Shown: positions 27,074-36,972, numbered from the stretch's first letter. The stretch is DNA of 43,295 nucleotides from Holosporales bacterium (GCA_031258785.1 JAIRMJ010000024.1:1-43295); one strand, 5' to 3'. The notes: generated from the letters alone by a model not told the origin. Program-made: numbers and translations.

Positions 27074-28879
27074 CTACAAGGGCTGTGCGTTCCCAGACGT
27101 CGCATTCCAGCTCGCTATTTGTTTTCCACTTTTGCTCGAAAGTAGTTTCAATTTGACGAAAGAATTGATGGAAATGCAAGATGACAGATATTGGTTCAGG
27201 AAATTGCAGAGAAAGTAGCTGAAGAATGCCTCGTTTGTTTCGCAGTTAACACATATGGAGACCTCCAATCCTCTGACAAATCCCCTCCATGCGTCATTAC
27301 CAAATCGCTGTACGGTTTCGTTTATCCGAATACCCTTCACGTCCCTGAGTAGCTCCTCGGCTTTCATAGATGTTCTGGCTGCAAATAGCGAGATGAGCTT
27401 TTTTAGGCTTGCCCATAAAGTCTCTGCCCTAGCCATTGAGATGTGCGTCGAGGATAACTGAGATACGAGCGTCCACATTGAAGTCGTGTCTTCTGTAAAA
27501 GATACTGGAGCAGAGGGTCTATATAACATCTTTGGTACGAAGCCGGCAGTTTCCACGGAATCCACATACATATCTGACAAAGTAGTTATATTCCTAGCTT
27601 CAAGTCTGTTAGTGCATAGCGTTTTTGCGTACACCACATCAGCGTACACTGAATGCGGATTCATTTTAGTATCAATGAATGAGATGTATGTGTCAGCGCC
27701 TGGCAGATTCCTGAGATCGGACCGTTCTTTGCTATATAACCAAAAGACATCATGTAGAATGTTTGTGTCAGTATCAATGCCGAGAGAGAAATAAGGTTGC
27801 ACCACGTTATCTTCTTTTGTGACGCTATTGATCATATGCAGTTCTAGGATTGAGTGCACTTCAATCGCACTGTCTCGTGCTTGGTCAGGCAGTAAGAGGT
27901 ATTTCGTCTTTATTCCATCAAATCTGAACGGATCGGATGTCACTTGAAATAGATTCACTATTGGTACGGTGTTTACAGCTATTGAATCAATGTTGACGAT
28001 TTGATCTAGCCTGTCTGTTACGAAATCTATATCTATGAGAATCGAGAATTTCCTGATATTAGATACGTCACATTCAGCCAGGAGTGCATCCAGCCCGGTA
28101 ATCCTGAAGAACATGAACTTTCTTTTAAAATGCAGCATTTCACGGAACAGCTGGATGGAATTGCTGGAGTAGCCTGCAACTGGGCAAACTGACTCGTTTT
28201 CAGCAAATCCGCATTGCTCGATATTTTTGCTATCCAATTGTGTACATTTGTCGCCAACCCTTACTGAAACGGTTCTGTTGGGATTTGCGAAAATGGCTTC
28301 GTATATCAGTAGGGCATCCTCTATGATCTCCGAGTTTATATGGAACAATAAGTTTTGCATCGCGAGCGATTCCAGATCTATTTCACTTGAGATTTCTATC
28401 TCTATGGCCACTGCGTTATTGGAGCTATCAGTCCTTGAGTTTCGCAGCACGCAGACATTTGATACTGTGATTGGGTATAGTGTTAGCGGATATACAGTTC
28501 TAAACAGGCACTCTTTGCCAGATTTTGATTTCGCAAACAAGCTGGAGTCTTTCGGAATTTGAATTCCTGCAGTGACAGAAACATTGGAAGATGGCTCGAA
28601 TTTGGCAACGCTACATGGCGGGAATACATTGATTAAGTTTGGACACAACACAGAAAGCAAGTGAAAAGCTACGTCCTGTGCGTTTTCATCAATTTTTTGA
28701 TTGAGCTTGGCAGCCATAAAGGCGACCGATTCTATTATTCTTTCTGTCTGCGGATCTGACGACTCGCCATTTTTTAGATCAAGTCTAGATGCTATCTCAG
28801 GATGCTTTTTGGCGAAAACTCCGCTCTTTCCTCTGAGAAAAAGTAACTCATCCTGATAATAATTCAGAAAATCCTTCAC
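27074..28879 (-). CDS. tssF: Type VI secretion system baseplate protein TssF
   Basis: TssF (VasA/ImpG, 601 aa) is a wedge component of the T6SS baseplate on the inner face of the cell membrane. The N-terminus is diagnostic: FLNYYQDELLFLRGKSGVFA, then HPEIASRLDL, SDPQTERIIESVAFMAAKLN and DVAFHLLSVLCPNLINVFPP. Length is family-typical and the C-terminus ends in a family-like strand (KLLSSKSGKQIASWNATSG). The start is GTG with AGGAGG just upstream (spacing only 3). tssG, tssE, tssK and sheath genes are not adjacent, so the system is either scattered over the chromosome or reduced. It lies back-to-back with a + strand gene for a repeat-rich exported protein. Confidence 0.9.
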   Translation of the reverse strand: MKDFLNYYQDELLFLRGKSGVFAKKHPEIASRLDLKNGESSDPQTERIIESVAFMAAKLNQKIDENAQDVAFHLLSVLCPNLINVFPPCSVAKFEPSSNVSVTAGIQIPKDSSLFAKSKSGKECLFRTVYPLTLYPITVSNVCVLRNSRTDSSNNAVAIEIEISSEIDLESLAMQNLLFHINSEIIEDALLIYEAIFANPNRTVSVRVGDKCTQLDSKNIEQCGFAENESVCPVAGYSSNSIQLFREMLHFKRKFMFFRITGLDALLAECDVSNIRKFSILIDIDFVTDRLDQIVNIDSIAVNTVPIVNLFQVTSDPFRFDGIKTKYLLLPDQARDSAIEVHSILELHMINSVTKEDNVVQPYFSLGIDTDTNILHDVFWLYSKERSDLRNLPGADTYISFIDTKMNPHSVYADVVYAKTLCTNRLEARNITTLSDMYVDSVETAGFVPKMLYRPSAPVSFTEDTTSMWTLVSQLSSTHISMARAETLWASLKKLISLFAARTSMKAEELLRDVKGIRINETVQRFGNDAWRGFVRGLEVSICVNCETNEAFFSYFLCNFLNQYLSSCISINSFVKLKLLSSKSGKQIASWNATSGNAQPL

Positions 28880-28954
28880 GTGCCTCCTAAGCAGAAATGC
28901 AACAAAGATTGCGATTTTTTAAGAGCGACGCAAAAAATTTTACTACCGTTAACG

Positions 28955-28960
28955 TATAAT
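28955..28960 (+). promoter_or_regulatory. Candidate -10 element
   Basis: TATAAT is found 43 bases before the ATG at 29004 in an AT-rich stretch between the divergent tssF and the + strand gene. No good -35 is placed 16-18 bases upstream. AAAGGGA at 28987-28993 is the Shine-Dalgarno of the next gene. Confidence 0.35.
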
Positions 28961-29003
28961 TAACAATATTTTTTTACACTCTTCTTAAAGGGACTATATA
29001 CGT

Positions 29004-30188
29004 ATGGAAAAAATGATGGAGAAATGTGTAGCTGTAAGGGGGAATAGAACTCTTTTGATGACTGCGGTTTGTGCTTTATCTGTGGTCGGAACGTTTGATT
29101 GCTCAGCAGAAAATATTGCCGAAAATTCGGCAGGAGATATTGCTGTAAATGTTGTTAAGGATCTGGTAAATGTCGGTGAAACAGCGGCAAAAGCCGACAC
29201 CACAAAAGTTGAAGGGAATCAACCAACTAATGAAAGTGCCACAGTTCTCCCAAAGTTTGATGAAGCAACGGGGGAAACAGCCGCAGCTCCAGCTGCGGAC
29301 ACTCCGGTTGCAGAAGCGCAAAAGCAACACAAGTTTGTGGCTGCAGACGGGACCGTGTTTACCCCACCAGAAGGGTTCGTATTGCCTCCAGATATGAAAG
29401 ATGGCTGGTTCTACGTAACAACGGACGTTGATGCTATTAAAAATGCGCTTGCAGGTGGTGGATCTGCCGCTGGCGCGGTTGGAACTGCAGTTCCTCTGGC
29501 TCAGCAGACTTCGGGAGCTGTTGAAGGGATGCCGGTATCTCCGGATCAAGCGCAAGTTTCAGCTCCTATGGTTGATCAATTTGGTAATCCAGTAGTGGCA
29601 GTTGCAGATCAGAATGCGGTTGGAGCTGGTAGTCCGTACATGTACCAAACGGCACAAGGATCTGTTCCTGTCGGATTTCAAGGGCAATACGGTGGCTCTG
29701 GTCAATACAGTGCGCCCTATGGCGTTCCAGGTGGTGGTGGTCAATATGGGGCATCTGGACAACCGGGTGTCGCCTCTGGTCAGTACGGCGGTCCTGGTCA
29801 ATACAGTGCGCCCTATGGCGTTCCAGGTGGTGGTAGCCAATATGGGGCATCCGGACAACCAGGTGTCGCTTCCGGTCAATACGGAATGCAACAACAGGGC
29901 TTCCCAATTTATGGTGGACAAGGAGTTGGCGGTTCTGCGTTGTCGGTTCTGCCTAACCAGCAGGGGGCATACGCTCATGGGAGGCAGGGTGCTCATATGT
30001 ACAGACAGGGCACGCCACAACAGGTAGCTTCTTCGCAGGCACAGGCGGCAGGCAGGTTCTCTATCCCCGCCACAGCCGCTTCACCTGGGACTCCAGTTAT
30101 GGCTGATGCTTCTGCCACATCTCAATCTAACGCGCCGATGACAACCACTGGCAAGCGACCTATCACTCTTCAGTGCGTTCTTAGCTGA
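29004..30188 (+). CDS. Exported Gly/Tyr/Gln/Pro-rich repeat protein
   Basis: The 394-aa product has a signal peptide (about residues 1-35; hydrophobic core LLMTAVCALSVVG, probable cleavage after CSA). An acidic/alanine-rich N-terminal region (36-110) leads to a short non-repetitive segment: KFVAADGTVFTPPEGFVLPP and GWFYVTTDVDAIKNAL (about 112-150). The rest is low complexity, with two nearly identical 32-residue units opening QYGG.GQYSAPYGVPGGG (29685-29876) and a Q/A/P/T-rich tail. Sequences of this type are disordered and may self-associate. It is followed by a good terminator and by another exported protein with similar QYGG motifs. No known family is recognised; a surface or secreted role is inferred from the signal peptide and composition. 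Confidence 0.8.
   Translation: MEKMMEKCVAVRGNRTLLMTAVCALSVVGTFDCSAENIAENSAGDIAVNVVKDLVNVGETAAKADTTKVEGNQPTNESATVLPKFDEATGETAAAPAADTPVAEAQKQHKFVAADGTVFTPPEGFVLPPDMKDGWFYVTTDVDAIKNALAGGGSAAGAVGTAVPLAQQTSGAVEGMPVSPDQAQVSAPMVDQFGNPVVAVADQNAVGAGSPYMYQTAQGSVPVGFQGQYGGSGQYSAPYGVPGGGGQYGASGQPGVASGQYGGPGQYSAPYGVPGGGSQYGASGQPGVASGQYGMQQQGFPIYGGQGVGGSALSVLPNQQGAYAHGRQGAHMYRQGTPQQVASSQAQAAGRFSIPATAASPGTPVMADASATSQSNAPMTTTGKRPITLQCVLS
29685..29876 (+). repeat. Two tandem 96-bp coding repeats
   Basis: Units 29685-29780 and 29781-29876 encode 32 residues each and differ at only a few bases. A third unit starts (CAATACGG at 29877) but diverges at once. The copy number could vary between strains. Confidence 0.9.
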
Positions 30189-30214
30189 AAAACAAATAAC
30201 AATAAAATTATGCT

Positions 30215-30248
30215 AAACCGGAATATCTTATTCTGGTTTTCTTTTATA
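30215..30248 (+). terminator. Rho-independent terminator
   Basis: AAACCGGAATA (30215-30225) pairs with TATTCTGGTTT (30229-30239) with one G-T pair, loop TCT, followed by TCTTTTAT. It lies 26 bases after the stop of the Gly/Tyr/Gln-rich protein gene. Confidence 0.8.
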
Positions 30249-30360
30249 ATAATGAATTGTTAATTACTGATGTTTACATGAAAATAAATTATTGATTTAC
30301 TGTTTCTTAACTTTATTTTGGTAGCATTGTCATATAAGACTTTGCAGTTGGTGACAGAAA

Positions 30361-32619
30361 ATGATGTGTAATGTTTCTAAGACTCTACTGAGAGACGCCT
30401 CGATAGCGCGTGTTATTGTGTTTGCCGGCTTTGTTGCCGCGGATTTTTTTGTACAAGATGTGTTGGCTCTTACAACTGTGACTAACTCGAATGCAGAAAA
30501 AACGGCTGCCATCGCTGCGGAAAGAACGAAATTGAATGCTGAAAAAACAACTGCGGTTAATGCAGTAACAGCGAAATTGAACACCATGACAAAGGAACGT
30601 GACCAAATTAAAGCCAATCTTGAGAAAAATCAGAAAGAAGTTGTTGATTTGAACACAAAGCTGAAAGATGCAATTCAAGAGAAGACAAAACTGTCTGAGG
30701 AAAAAGTAAAGGCTGAGAAGACCTCAACTGCCGAGCTTAATGCGTACAAAAAAGAGATCCAGAAAAAGTTGGATGAATTGGAAAAAGCGAAGAAAGACCT
30801 CAACAGTCGGATTACCCAGCTTAACGGAGAGAAAACGAAGCTCCAGGAACAGCTGGCTACAAAAGAACGAGAAAGGGCTGCCTTAGATACCAAGTTGCGG
30901 GAAACGACGAAAGCCGCAGAAGATTTCAAAAAAGCTGCTGCGCAGAAGGAGGCTGCGGCAAATAAAAAATTTGAAGAAGAAAAAAAGAGGCTGAATGCGA
31001 CCATAAAGGAGAAGACGCAGCAGTTAACGAAGAAAACTACTGAGTTGAAGAATTTAACCGCAGCCGGCGAAAAAAGGTCGCAAAGCTCAGAGGCGGCCGA
31101 ATCTTCATACCTCGTTAAAATAGAATTTTTGAGGGGGGAGGTCGACACTCTTAAAACAGAGTTAGAAGGACTCATAAATAGCGCGAAACAGCAAGAGGCT
31201 GAGAATGTGAAACGTACTCAAGAGCTTCAGAAAAAAGTGGCTGCAATTAAGAAACGTTTCTCGGATGCTATCGCGAATACGCAGCGGATGGAGTTGAAAA
31301 ATCTATCAGAGATCGACAGTTTGAGGACTAAGTTGAATGTGGCTATCCTCAAGCTGCAAAACACGATAAACGCAGGCAAACTCATGGAGCAAAAACTAAA
31401 CAAGAAAATCATTAGTTTGCTTAAAAATGTCAGGAAAGCAAGAGCCGATTACGTGTCTGTCATAGAGGCATGTAGGAAGGCTGAACTACAGAATTTTGTT
31501 ACGATTGACAATCTGAGGACCAAACTTGATGCTGCCGTAACCATGAACAAAATTCTCATTGCTAAGATGACAAAACTTGCGAAGGCGAGAGCATCAGAGG
31601 ATGCTGCGCGTTCTAGAGCTGAGCAAAGCAATCTAATGCAGATTGACGGACTATGGACAGATCTCAATGAGGCGAAAGAGAAAAACGCGCTCCTTATGCA
31701 GGGAGCTGCGCAGGCTATGGGGAAGGTCAAGAAAGTTCGCGAATTGAGTGAAGAATCCAAGAACAAATACGCAGAGCAAATTAAGGCTCTGTCTGAGGAG
31801 TTAAAAAATTCCAATGAAATGATCCAAAAACTGCAGGATACACGTAACAAAGCTTGGACAAAGGAAGAGAACTACTTTACAAAAGCTGAAATGGAGAAAT
31901 TCTTCGGAAACAAACTGAATGGCCAGAAGATTACCTCGTTACGACCAGCAAACGGCAAAATGCTACGTGGCCAAAATCGCAGAGCTGGTGTTGATCGTGC
32001 CATAGTGAACAACAATACAGGAAATTTCGCATGGAAGCGAGTTGGCAAACAGCAGCAACAGTATGGAGGCGCCGGTGGCCCACAGCAGTATGGAGGCATG
32101 GGAGGTAGACAGCAACCCGGATATGGAGGAACAGGTATATCTCCACAACAGAGGTTTGGAGCTGGAGGTATGACTACAGGAGGAGGTACAGGAACAGCGG
32201 TACCACAGCAGTATGGAGGTATGTCGCAACAAAGGTTCGAGATGCTATCGAACATGTCTGAGGCTGAGTTCGCCCAAGTTGTTCAAGAAATTCAAAAACA
32301 TGAAAAAGAGCCGTCAAAAGACGAACAATTGATTGATTTCGCAGTCGACGCGATGTTTGTTGCAATCCTGAAGATGACGGACAATGACGTACAAAAGGCA
32401 AATACAGCCATGAACTTGGTCGGCGCCGGAGAAGATTTGCCAAGTAAACTAGATGCAGTTGTCAAGGTTGTTAAAGAGCAATTCGAGCCGTCGATTCTTG
32501 ACAGAGTTATGAGTGAAATCGCTCGGAGATATCAATCAAAACAGACATTTACCGATGCCACTTTGCAGCATGTTTACGGGCCAGCAGGAGACAAGCTTAT
32601 CCACTGGAGCAAGGACTAG
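30361..32619 (+). CDS. Exported long coiled-coil protein with Gly/Gln/Tyr-rich linker
   Basis: The 752-aa product starts with a signal peptide (about residues 1-37, core VIVFAGFVAADFFV, likely cut after LA). Residues 45-510 are a nearly uninterrupted charged coiled coil with heptad pattern, rich in K, E, A, T and L. A low-complexity linker (about 565-630) repeats QQYGG, GGMGG and GYGG motifs like those of the preceding gene. A compact C-terminal helical domain follows (about 640-752, SEAEFAQVVQEIQKHEKEPS to IHWSKD). Three imperfect internal repeats of about 85 residues, each around an L-R/W-T/D-LN type heptad such as IDSLRTKLNVA and IDNLRTKLDAA, are visible at about 310-440. No family recognised. 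A fibrous envelope or secreted protein is a reasonable inference. Confidence 0.82.
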   Translation: MMCNVSKTLLRDASIARVIVFAGFVAADFFVQDVLALTTVTNSNAEKTAAIAAERTKLNAEKTTAVNAVTAKLNTMTKERDQIKANLEKNQKEVVDLNTKLKDAIQEKTKLSEEKVKAEKTSTAELNAYKKEIQKKLDELEKAKKDLNSRITQLNGEKTKLQEQLATKERERAALDTKLRETTKAAEDFKKAAAQKEAAANKKFEEEKKRLNATIKEKTQQLTKKTTELKNLTAAGEKRSQSSEAAESSYLVKIEFLRGEVDTLKTELEGLINSAKQQEAENVKRTQELQKKVAAIKKRFSDAIANTQRMELKNLSEIDSLRTKLNVAILKLQNTINAGKLMEQKLNKKIISLLKNVRKARADYVSVIEACRKAELQNFVTIDNLRTKLDAAVTMNKILIAKMTKLAKARASEDAARSRAEQSNLMQIDGLWTDLNEAKEKNALLMQGAAQAMGKVKKVRELSEESKNKYAEQIKALSEELKNSNEMIQKLQDTRNKAWTKEENYFTKAEMEKFFGNKLNGQKITSLRPANGKMLRGQNRRAGVDRAIVNNNTGNFAWKRVGKQQQQYGGAGGPQQYGGMGGRQQPGYGGTGISPQQRFGAGGMTTGGGTGTAVPQQYGGMSQQRFEMLSNMSEAEFAQVVQEIQKHEKEPSKDEQLIDFAVDAMFVAILKMTDNDVQKANTAMNLVGAGEDLPSKLDAVVKVVKEQFEPSILDRVMSEIARRYQSKQTFTDATLQHVYGPAGDKLIHWSKD

Positions 32620-32639
32620 CCGTACCGTCTAGATTCACC

Positions 32640-32664
32640 AATAAGTATATATCCTATACTTATT
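32640..32664. terminator. 10-bp stem-loop after the coiled-coil gene
   Basis: AATAAGTATA (32640-32649) and TATACTTATT (32655-32664) are perfect complements with loop TATCC, 20 bases after the stop codon. The stem is AT-rich and the following T-run is interrupted (GACACTTATTTT), so termination is plausible but not certain. Confidence 0.5.
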
Positions 32665-33172
32665 GACACTTATTTTAGTCCCAGCGATCCCACCATGGCT
32701 TGATTATCTTTTGAGAGTTTTTAAATAAAGATACAGATGGGATAACAACACTCAGGACTATCCAGTCGCCATATTCAGCGACAACGTACCACAAGCTTGA
32801 GCATACAATCCAATATTTGTCCTGTATGGCTATAGTTACCGTGTGCTGCTTCCAGGAGGAGTGACAGCGGAGAATGTGTCCAAGTCATCAGTACAAGAAG
32901 TGCAGTTCAAATGTGCCAATTTATCATAAGGTAGCCTGGACGTTGCAATATCATGATTGCATGTAACCCAGGAGACACATTCCATTGTGCGATGATCAAT
33001 TCCTCGAATAGTGCCAGATACTTCTGTCATCGGTCCCTACGAAATTGTACTTACAGCTTTTACATAAGTACCGCTGTTTATCACGCTATAATCCATTCCT
33101 TACTATATTCTCGAATTTACATCTTTTGAAGATCATATCTGCTGTCTCTCCGAGTAGATAACACATTGTATT
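32665..33172. other. Gap before ruvB without a convincing gene
   Basis: About 500 bases between the coiled-coil gene and the end of ruvB. A 64-codon frame on the - strand (32836-33030) has no recognisable motif. No tRNA or other known RNA was seen by eye. Confidence 0.45.
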
Positions 33173-34231
33173 TTAGCACAATTTGCATATCTCATCTTTC
33201 TTTACCTGAAAATTCTCTTTATATGTTTTTTCTGCTGGCTCTGCAAGGTATGCTGCCGAGTGTTTGGTTAAGACGCGCCCACGCGGGGTTTTCTTTATCA
33301 ATCCCTGCTGTATCAGATACGGTTCGATGACCTCTTCGACTGTATTCGCCGACTCGCACATGGCAGCAGATATTGTATCAAGCCCGACCGGTCCACCATC
33401 AAAAAGATCCTTGATGGCGTTTAGGTATTTCTTATCCTCCGAATCTAGACCAAGTGGATCGACATTTAGGTGATCCAGGGACTTCGTCGCGACACCAGTC
33501 GTGATCTTTCCGCAGCCATCGATACTTGCAAAGTCCCTGACTCTTCTCAAGAGTCTGTACGCTATCCTCGGAGTGCCACGCGATCGGCTCGCTATCTCTA
33601 TCGTTGCTTCCCTCTCTATTGCGACCTTGAGAAGCTCAGCATTCCTCTCGATTATCGAGACAAGCTCCTCGATTGTATAAAACTCAAATCTCAACGGTAT
33701 TCCAAATCGCTCGCGCAGAGGCTGCGAGAGCAGGCCAAGCCTCGTCGTAGCGGCAACAATCGTGAATTGCGGAACGCTCAAGCGCAGAGACTTGGCGGAC
33801 TGCCCCTCACCAATCATGATATCTATCTTGAAGTCCTCCATCGCTGGATATAGTATCTCCTCAACTGCTGCATTCATCCTGTGTATCTCATCTATGAAGA
33901 GTACTCCGTTGTCCTCGATGTTTGTTAAGATAACGGCCAAATCCGCAGGCTTTGTCAAGATCGGCCCTGATGTTACCCTAAATGATGATCCCATTTCATT
34001 CGCGATTATCTGTGCTATAGTCGTTTTGCCAAGCCCTGGAGGCCCAGAGAGGAGCACGTGATCAAGCGATTCGCTCCTTCCCTTAGCAGCCTCTATAAAT
34101 ATCTTTAAATTCTTGCAAATGGTAGTCTGGCCAGTGAAATCTCCCAGAGTCTTCGGTCTTAAAGCCCTGTCAGCTGCTACGTCATCTCCAATCTGCTTTG
34201 GAGCAAGCACTCCATTGCTTGTTGTCTTCAT
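33173..34231 (-). CDS. ruvB: Holliday junction branch migration helicase RuvB
   Basis: RuvB (352 aa) is the AAA+ motor that drives branch migration of Holliday junctions with RuvA in recombinational repair. The Walker A motif is [11 protein letters not shown], Walker B is [10 protein letters not shown], sensor 1 is [20 protein letters not shown], and the arginine finger/sensor 2 region is [20 protein letters not shown]. The C-terminal winged-helix domain includes [13 protein letters not shown] and ends with [15 protein letters not shown]. ruvA and ruvC are not adjacent, which departs from the common ruvCAB arrangement. It is transcribed divergently from ftsK. Confidence 0.97.
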   Translation of the reverse strand: MKTTSNGVLAPKQIGDDVAADRALRPKTLGDFTGQTTICKNLKIFIEAAKGRSESLDHVLLSGPPGLGKTTIAQIIANEMGSSFRVTSGPILTKPADLAVILTNIEDNGVLFIDEIHRMNAAVEEILYPAMEDFKIDIMIGEGQSAKSLRLSVPQFTIVAATTRLGLLSQPLRERFGIPLRFEFYTIEELVSIIERNAELLKVAIEREATIEIASRSRGTPRIAYRLLRRVRDFASIDGCGKITTGVATKSLDHLNVDPLGLDSEDKKYLNAIKDLFDGGPVGLDTISAAMCESANTVEEVIEPYLIQQGLIKKTPRGRVLTKHSAAYLAEPAEKTYKENFQVKKDEICKLC

Positions 34232-34266
34232 CGCTCGCTTCCTGCGCTCAGCTTCAGTATCTCACT

Positions 34267-34287
34267 GGCTGTGATTGTAGCACAGCC
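34267..34287. repeat. 7-bp inverted repeat between ruvB and ftsK
   Basis: GGCTGTG (34267-34273) and CACAGCC (34281-34287) flank ATTGTAG, 35 bases upstream of ruvB and about 105 upstream of ftsK. The position between divergent genes would suit an operator, but it does not match an operator consensus that I know. Confidence 0.4.
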
Positions 34288-34391
34288 GAGCCATTCAACA
34301 GGTGAGTTTTTAGGTAAGTGTCGTAAGTACGGAGGTAGCTGGTTGTGAAAGCTCTATTGATCCGTTCCCAAAATTCGTGTAGACTGCGCCC

Positions 34392-36659
34392 ATGAGAAAG
34401 AGAGGCGCGAAGAACGGAATGGAGGCACAAGCAGCGCTGGGTGCTTTCATCGGCAGTATCTTCTGTTCTGCCTCTGTGTTTTGTCTTGTGGCTCTGGCTT
34501 CGTATTCTCCGATGGATGTCAGTTTCTGGTCGTTTTCTGTTGAGATGACTGGCAATGTGTTGGGGGCGTTGGGAGCGTACGCTGCCAGTGTGCTACTTCA
34601 ATCTGTTGGGCTGCTCAGTTACCCTATAGTCGCGTTATTGTTCGTTTGGGGCGTAGGGTTTATGAATGGCAGGATACACCGCATCAAATACAGGAAAACG
34701 ATATTTGTCTTATTTGTTCTGCTCGGGTGTGTTATTTTTAATATACTTTCCACGTATCCGCTATTTGAAGCTATTTTCAGGAGGCTAGATCACGAATACT
34801 ATGCTGGTGGAATGGTAGGATACACGCTATCCAAAATAGTGTTCATGGATCTTTTTGGTTGTGATTCCGTTGATTCATGGGTGTTGTTTGGTATGGCTAT
34901 GGTGTGGCTTGTCATAACGAAGAGGGCTCTATTCGTTGAGCTAGGAACCATATCCGTATGGGTATCGCGGCTTGTGCAGCGAATATATTCAATCTCGACG
35001 TCCAGACGCAAGAAAGAAGCTCTTCGACGCGCTGATGCTGTGTGGTCTGATGTCACCCTAGCAAAGGAAATCGAGAGCTTACCGATGGACGATGAACACA
35101 TGGACGATCCAAGTGGGGAGCAGAGAGAGATTTCACATCTTCCATCTTGGGAAGGAGCAACCGAACAAGGAGGTACCGGGACATATACATTGCCCAGTAC
35201 ATCCCTTCTCGAGCATCATGCTGAAAAAGAGTATAGACTGAGCGACAAACAGATAAGTGAGACGTCAGGCGAGCTATTGAGCGTGTTGTCGGAATTTGGC
35301 ATAAATGGAGAGATCGTGAATGCCAAGCAGGGGCCGGTTGTTACGATGTTTGAGCTGAAGCCTGCTCCAGGGATCAAGACATCACGTGTAATCAGCCTCA
35401 GCGACGATATAGCACGCTCTATGAGTGCTCTCTCTGCTCGTATAGCTACTATCCCTGGGCGCAACGTGATAGGAATAGAGCTGCCAAACAAAAGGCGCCA
35501 GACTGTGTATTTGAGAGAGTTGCTTGCCTCTGACGAGTACCAGAGCATGATGACTGGGGTGCCATTAATTCTCGGCAAAGATATCAGTGGGGTGCCAATC
35601 CTGGCAGATCTCGCTAAGATGCCACATCTCTTAGTGGCTGGTACGACCGGCTCTGGAAAGTCTGTCTCTATCAACGCTATGATCCTGTCGATCCTATATA
35701 AATTTTCACCGAGAGAATGCAAGTTGATTATGATAGATCCAAAGATGCTGGAGCTTTCTGTATACGATGAGATTCCACATCTGCTAACTCCAGTCGTGAC
35801 TGATCCGAAGAAGGCGATCTTCGCCCTCAAGTGGGCAGTTGCAGAGATGGAGCACCGCTACAAACAGATGTCGCAGCTGGGCGTTAGAAATATCGATGGA
35901 TTCAACAAAAAACTTGCGGAGTCTAGAGAGAAGGGCGACCTATTGGTAAGGCGTGTGCAGACAGGGTTTGACCAGGAGACTGGGAGGCCGCTATTTGAGA
36001 TTCAGCAGTTCGAATTTGAGCCGATGCCATACATCGTAGTGATAGTCGACGAAATGGCAGACCTTATGCTTGTTGCTGGCAAGGAAGTTGAGTCCGCGAT
36101 CCAAAGGCTCGCTCAGATGGCCAGAGCCGCTGGGATTCACCTGATAATGGCAACACAGCGCCCATCAGTTGATGTTATCACAGGCACGATTAAGGCTAAT
36201 TTCCCGACTCGTATCAGTTTTCAGGTCACCTCTAAGATCGACAGCAGAACAATCCTCGGGGAGCAAGGGGCGGAGCAGCTCCTCGGCCAGGGCGATATGT
36301 TATATATGTCCGGTGGAGGCAAGATCTTGCGTATTCATGGACCGTTCGTAACTGATAGGGAGGTGGAACGCATCGTATCTTACATCAAGGGCCAAGAGGA
36401 GCCGAACTATGCCAATGTGGTAAGCGAATTGGGAATGGATGGTGAGATGTTCCAAGCAGCTTCACATGTCTCGGAGTCTGACGATATGTACGATAAAGCC
36501 CTTGAAATCGTGCGTAACGACAAGAAATGTTCAATCAGTTATATCCAGAGGAAACTCCAAATCGGCTATAACAGAGCGGCCAGAATTGTGGAAGAGATGG
36601 AGGAAAAAGGCGCCATCTCATCCCCAAACCATACAGGGAGACGTGAGATATTGATTTGA
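34392..36659 (+). CDS. ftsK: DNA translocase FtsK
   Basis: FtsK (755 aa) couples cell division to chromosome dimer resolution: it anchors at the septum and pumps DNA towards dif. Four membrane helices occupy residues about 15-180. A short variable linker (200-280) is followed by the RecA-like motor: the alpha domain PVVTMFELKPAPGIKTSRV, Walker A GTTGSGKS (417-424), Walker B IVVIVDEMADLM, and ATQRPSVDVITGTIKANFPT. The C-terminal gamma winged helix (about 690-750, IVRNDKKCSISYIQRKLQIG) reads KOPS-type polarity sequences. It is of the short-linker SpoIIIE/FtsK class. A clear terminator follows at 36825-36850. Confidence 0.96.
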   Translation: MRKRGAKNGMEAQAALGAFIGSIFCSASVFCLVALASYSPMDVSFWSFSVEMTGNVLGALGAYAASVLLQSVGLLSYPIVALLFVWGVGFMNGRIHRIKYRKTIFVLFVLLGCVIFNILSTYPLFEAIFRRLDHEYYAGGMVGYTLSKIVFMDLFGCDSVDSWVLFGMAMVWLVITKRALFVELGTISVWVSRLVQRIYSISTSRRKKEALRRADAVWSDVTLAKEIESLPMDDEHMDDPSGEQREISHLPSWEGATEQGGTGTYTLPSTSLLEHHAEKEYRLSDKQISETSGELLSVLSEFGINGEIVNAKQGPVVTMFELKPAPGIKTSRVISLSDDIARSMSALSARIATIPGRNVIGIELPNKRRQTVYLRELLASDEYQSMMTGVPLILGKDISGVPILADLAKMPHLLVAGTTGSGKSVSINAMILSILYKFSPRECKLIMIDPKMLELSVYDEIPHLLTPVVTDPKKAIFALKWAVAEMEHRYKQMSQLGVRNIDGFNKKLAESREKGDLLVRRVQTGFDQETGRPLFEIQQFEFEPMPYIVVIVDEMADLMLVAGKEVESAIQRLAQMARAAGIHLIMATQRPSVDVITGTIKANFPTRISFQVTSKIDSRTILGEQGAEQLLGQGDMLYMSGGGKILRIHGPFVTDREVERIVSYIKGQEEPNYANVVSELGMDGEMFQAASHVSESDDMYDKALEIVRNDKKCSISYIQRKLQIGYNRAARIVEEMEEKGAISSPNHTGRREILI

Positions 36660-36824
36660 CACGCCACGAAGTGGCCCTATTGCCTACTGCTATACTTGAG
36701 AAACGACGGAAGCGTGGTATTGAAGTACGGCAGTTGCGGCGGGTCCGCCCCATCATCATCAAGAATCCATATATCCAATTTTTGGAGGTCTATAAAAATT
36801 TTGATATGTCACGATCACGCTGTA

Positions 36825-36850
36825 CGCATCCTCGGATGCGGCATTTTTTT
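36825..36850 (+). terminator. Rho-independent terminator of ftsK
   Basis: CGCATC (36825-36830) and GATGCG (36835-36840) form a stem around CTCG, and after GCA a run of seven T residues follows (36844-36850). The terminator lies 166 bases after the ftsK stop. It also argues against the 70-codon frame that spans it. Confidence 0.85.
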
Positions 36851-36972
36851 GAAGAAATGATTAACTAGCCGAGGCTAGAATGGGCTACATGTATGATCCC
36901 GGAGTGTGGGGATGTGATAAAGTATGATAATTATACACCATAAAATATGGTAATCCATGCCCAACAGTTTAT

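Noticed and set aside
26919-27179. 86-codon - strand frame behind tssF, considered as a tssG fragment
   Set aside because: It overlaps the 3' end of tssF by over 100 bases in another frame, and shows no TssG-like sequence.
32836-33030. 64-codon - strand frame in the gap before ruvB
   Set aside because: No motif, no ribosome-binding site and no neighbour context; length expected by chance.
36656-36868. 70-codon frame starting TTG at the ftsK stop
   Set aside because: It runs across a strong intrinsic terminator (36825-36850), has no Shine-Dalgarno and no recognisable motif.
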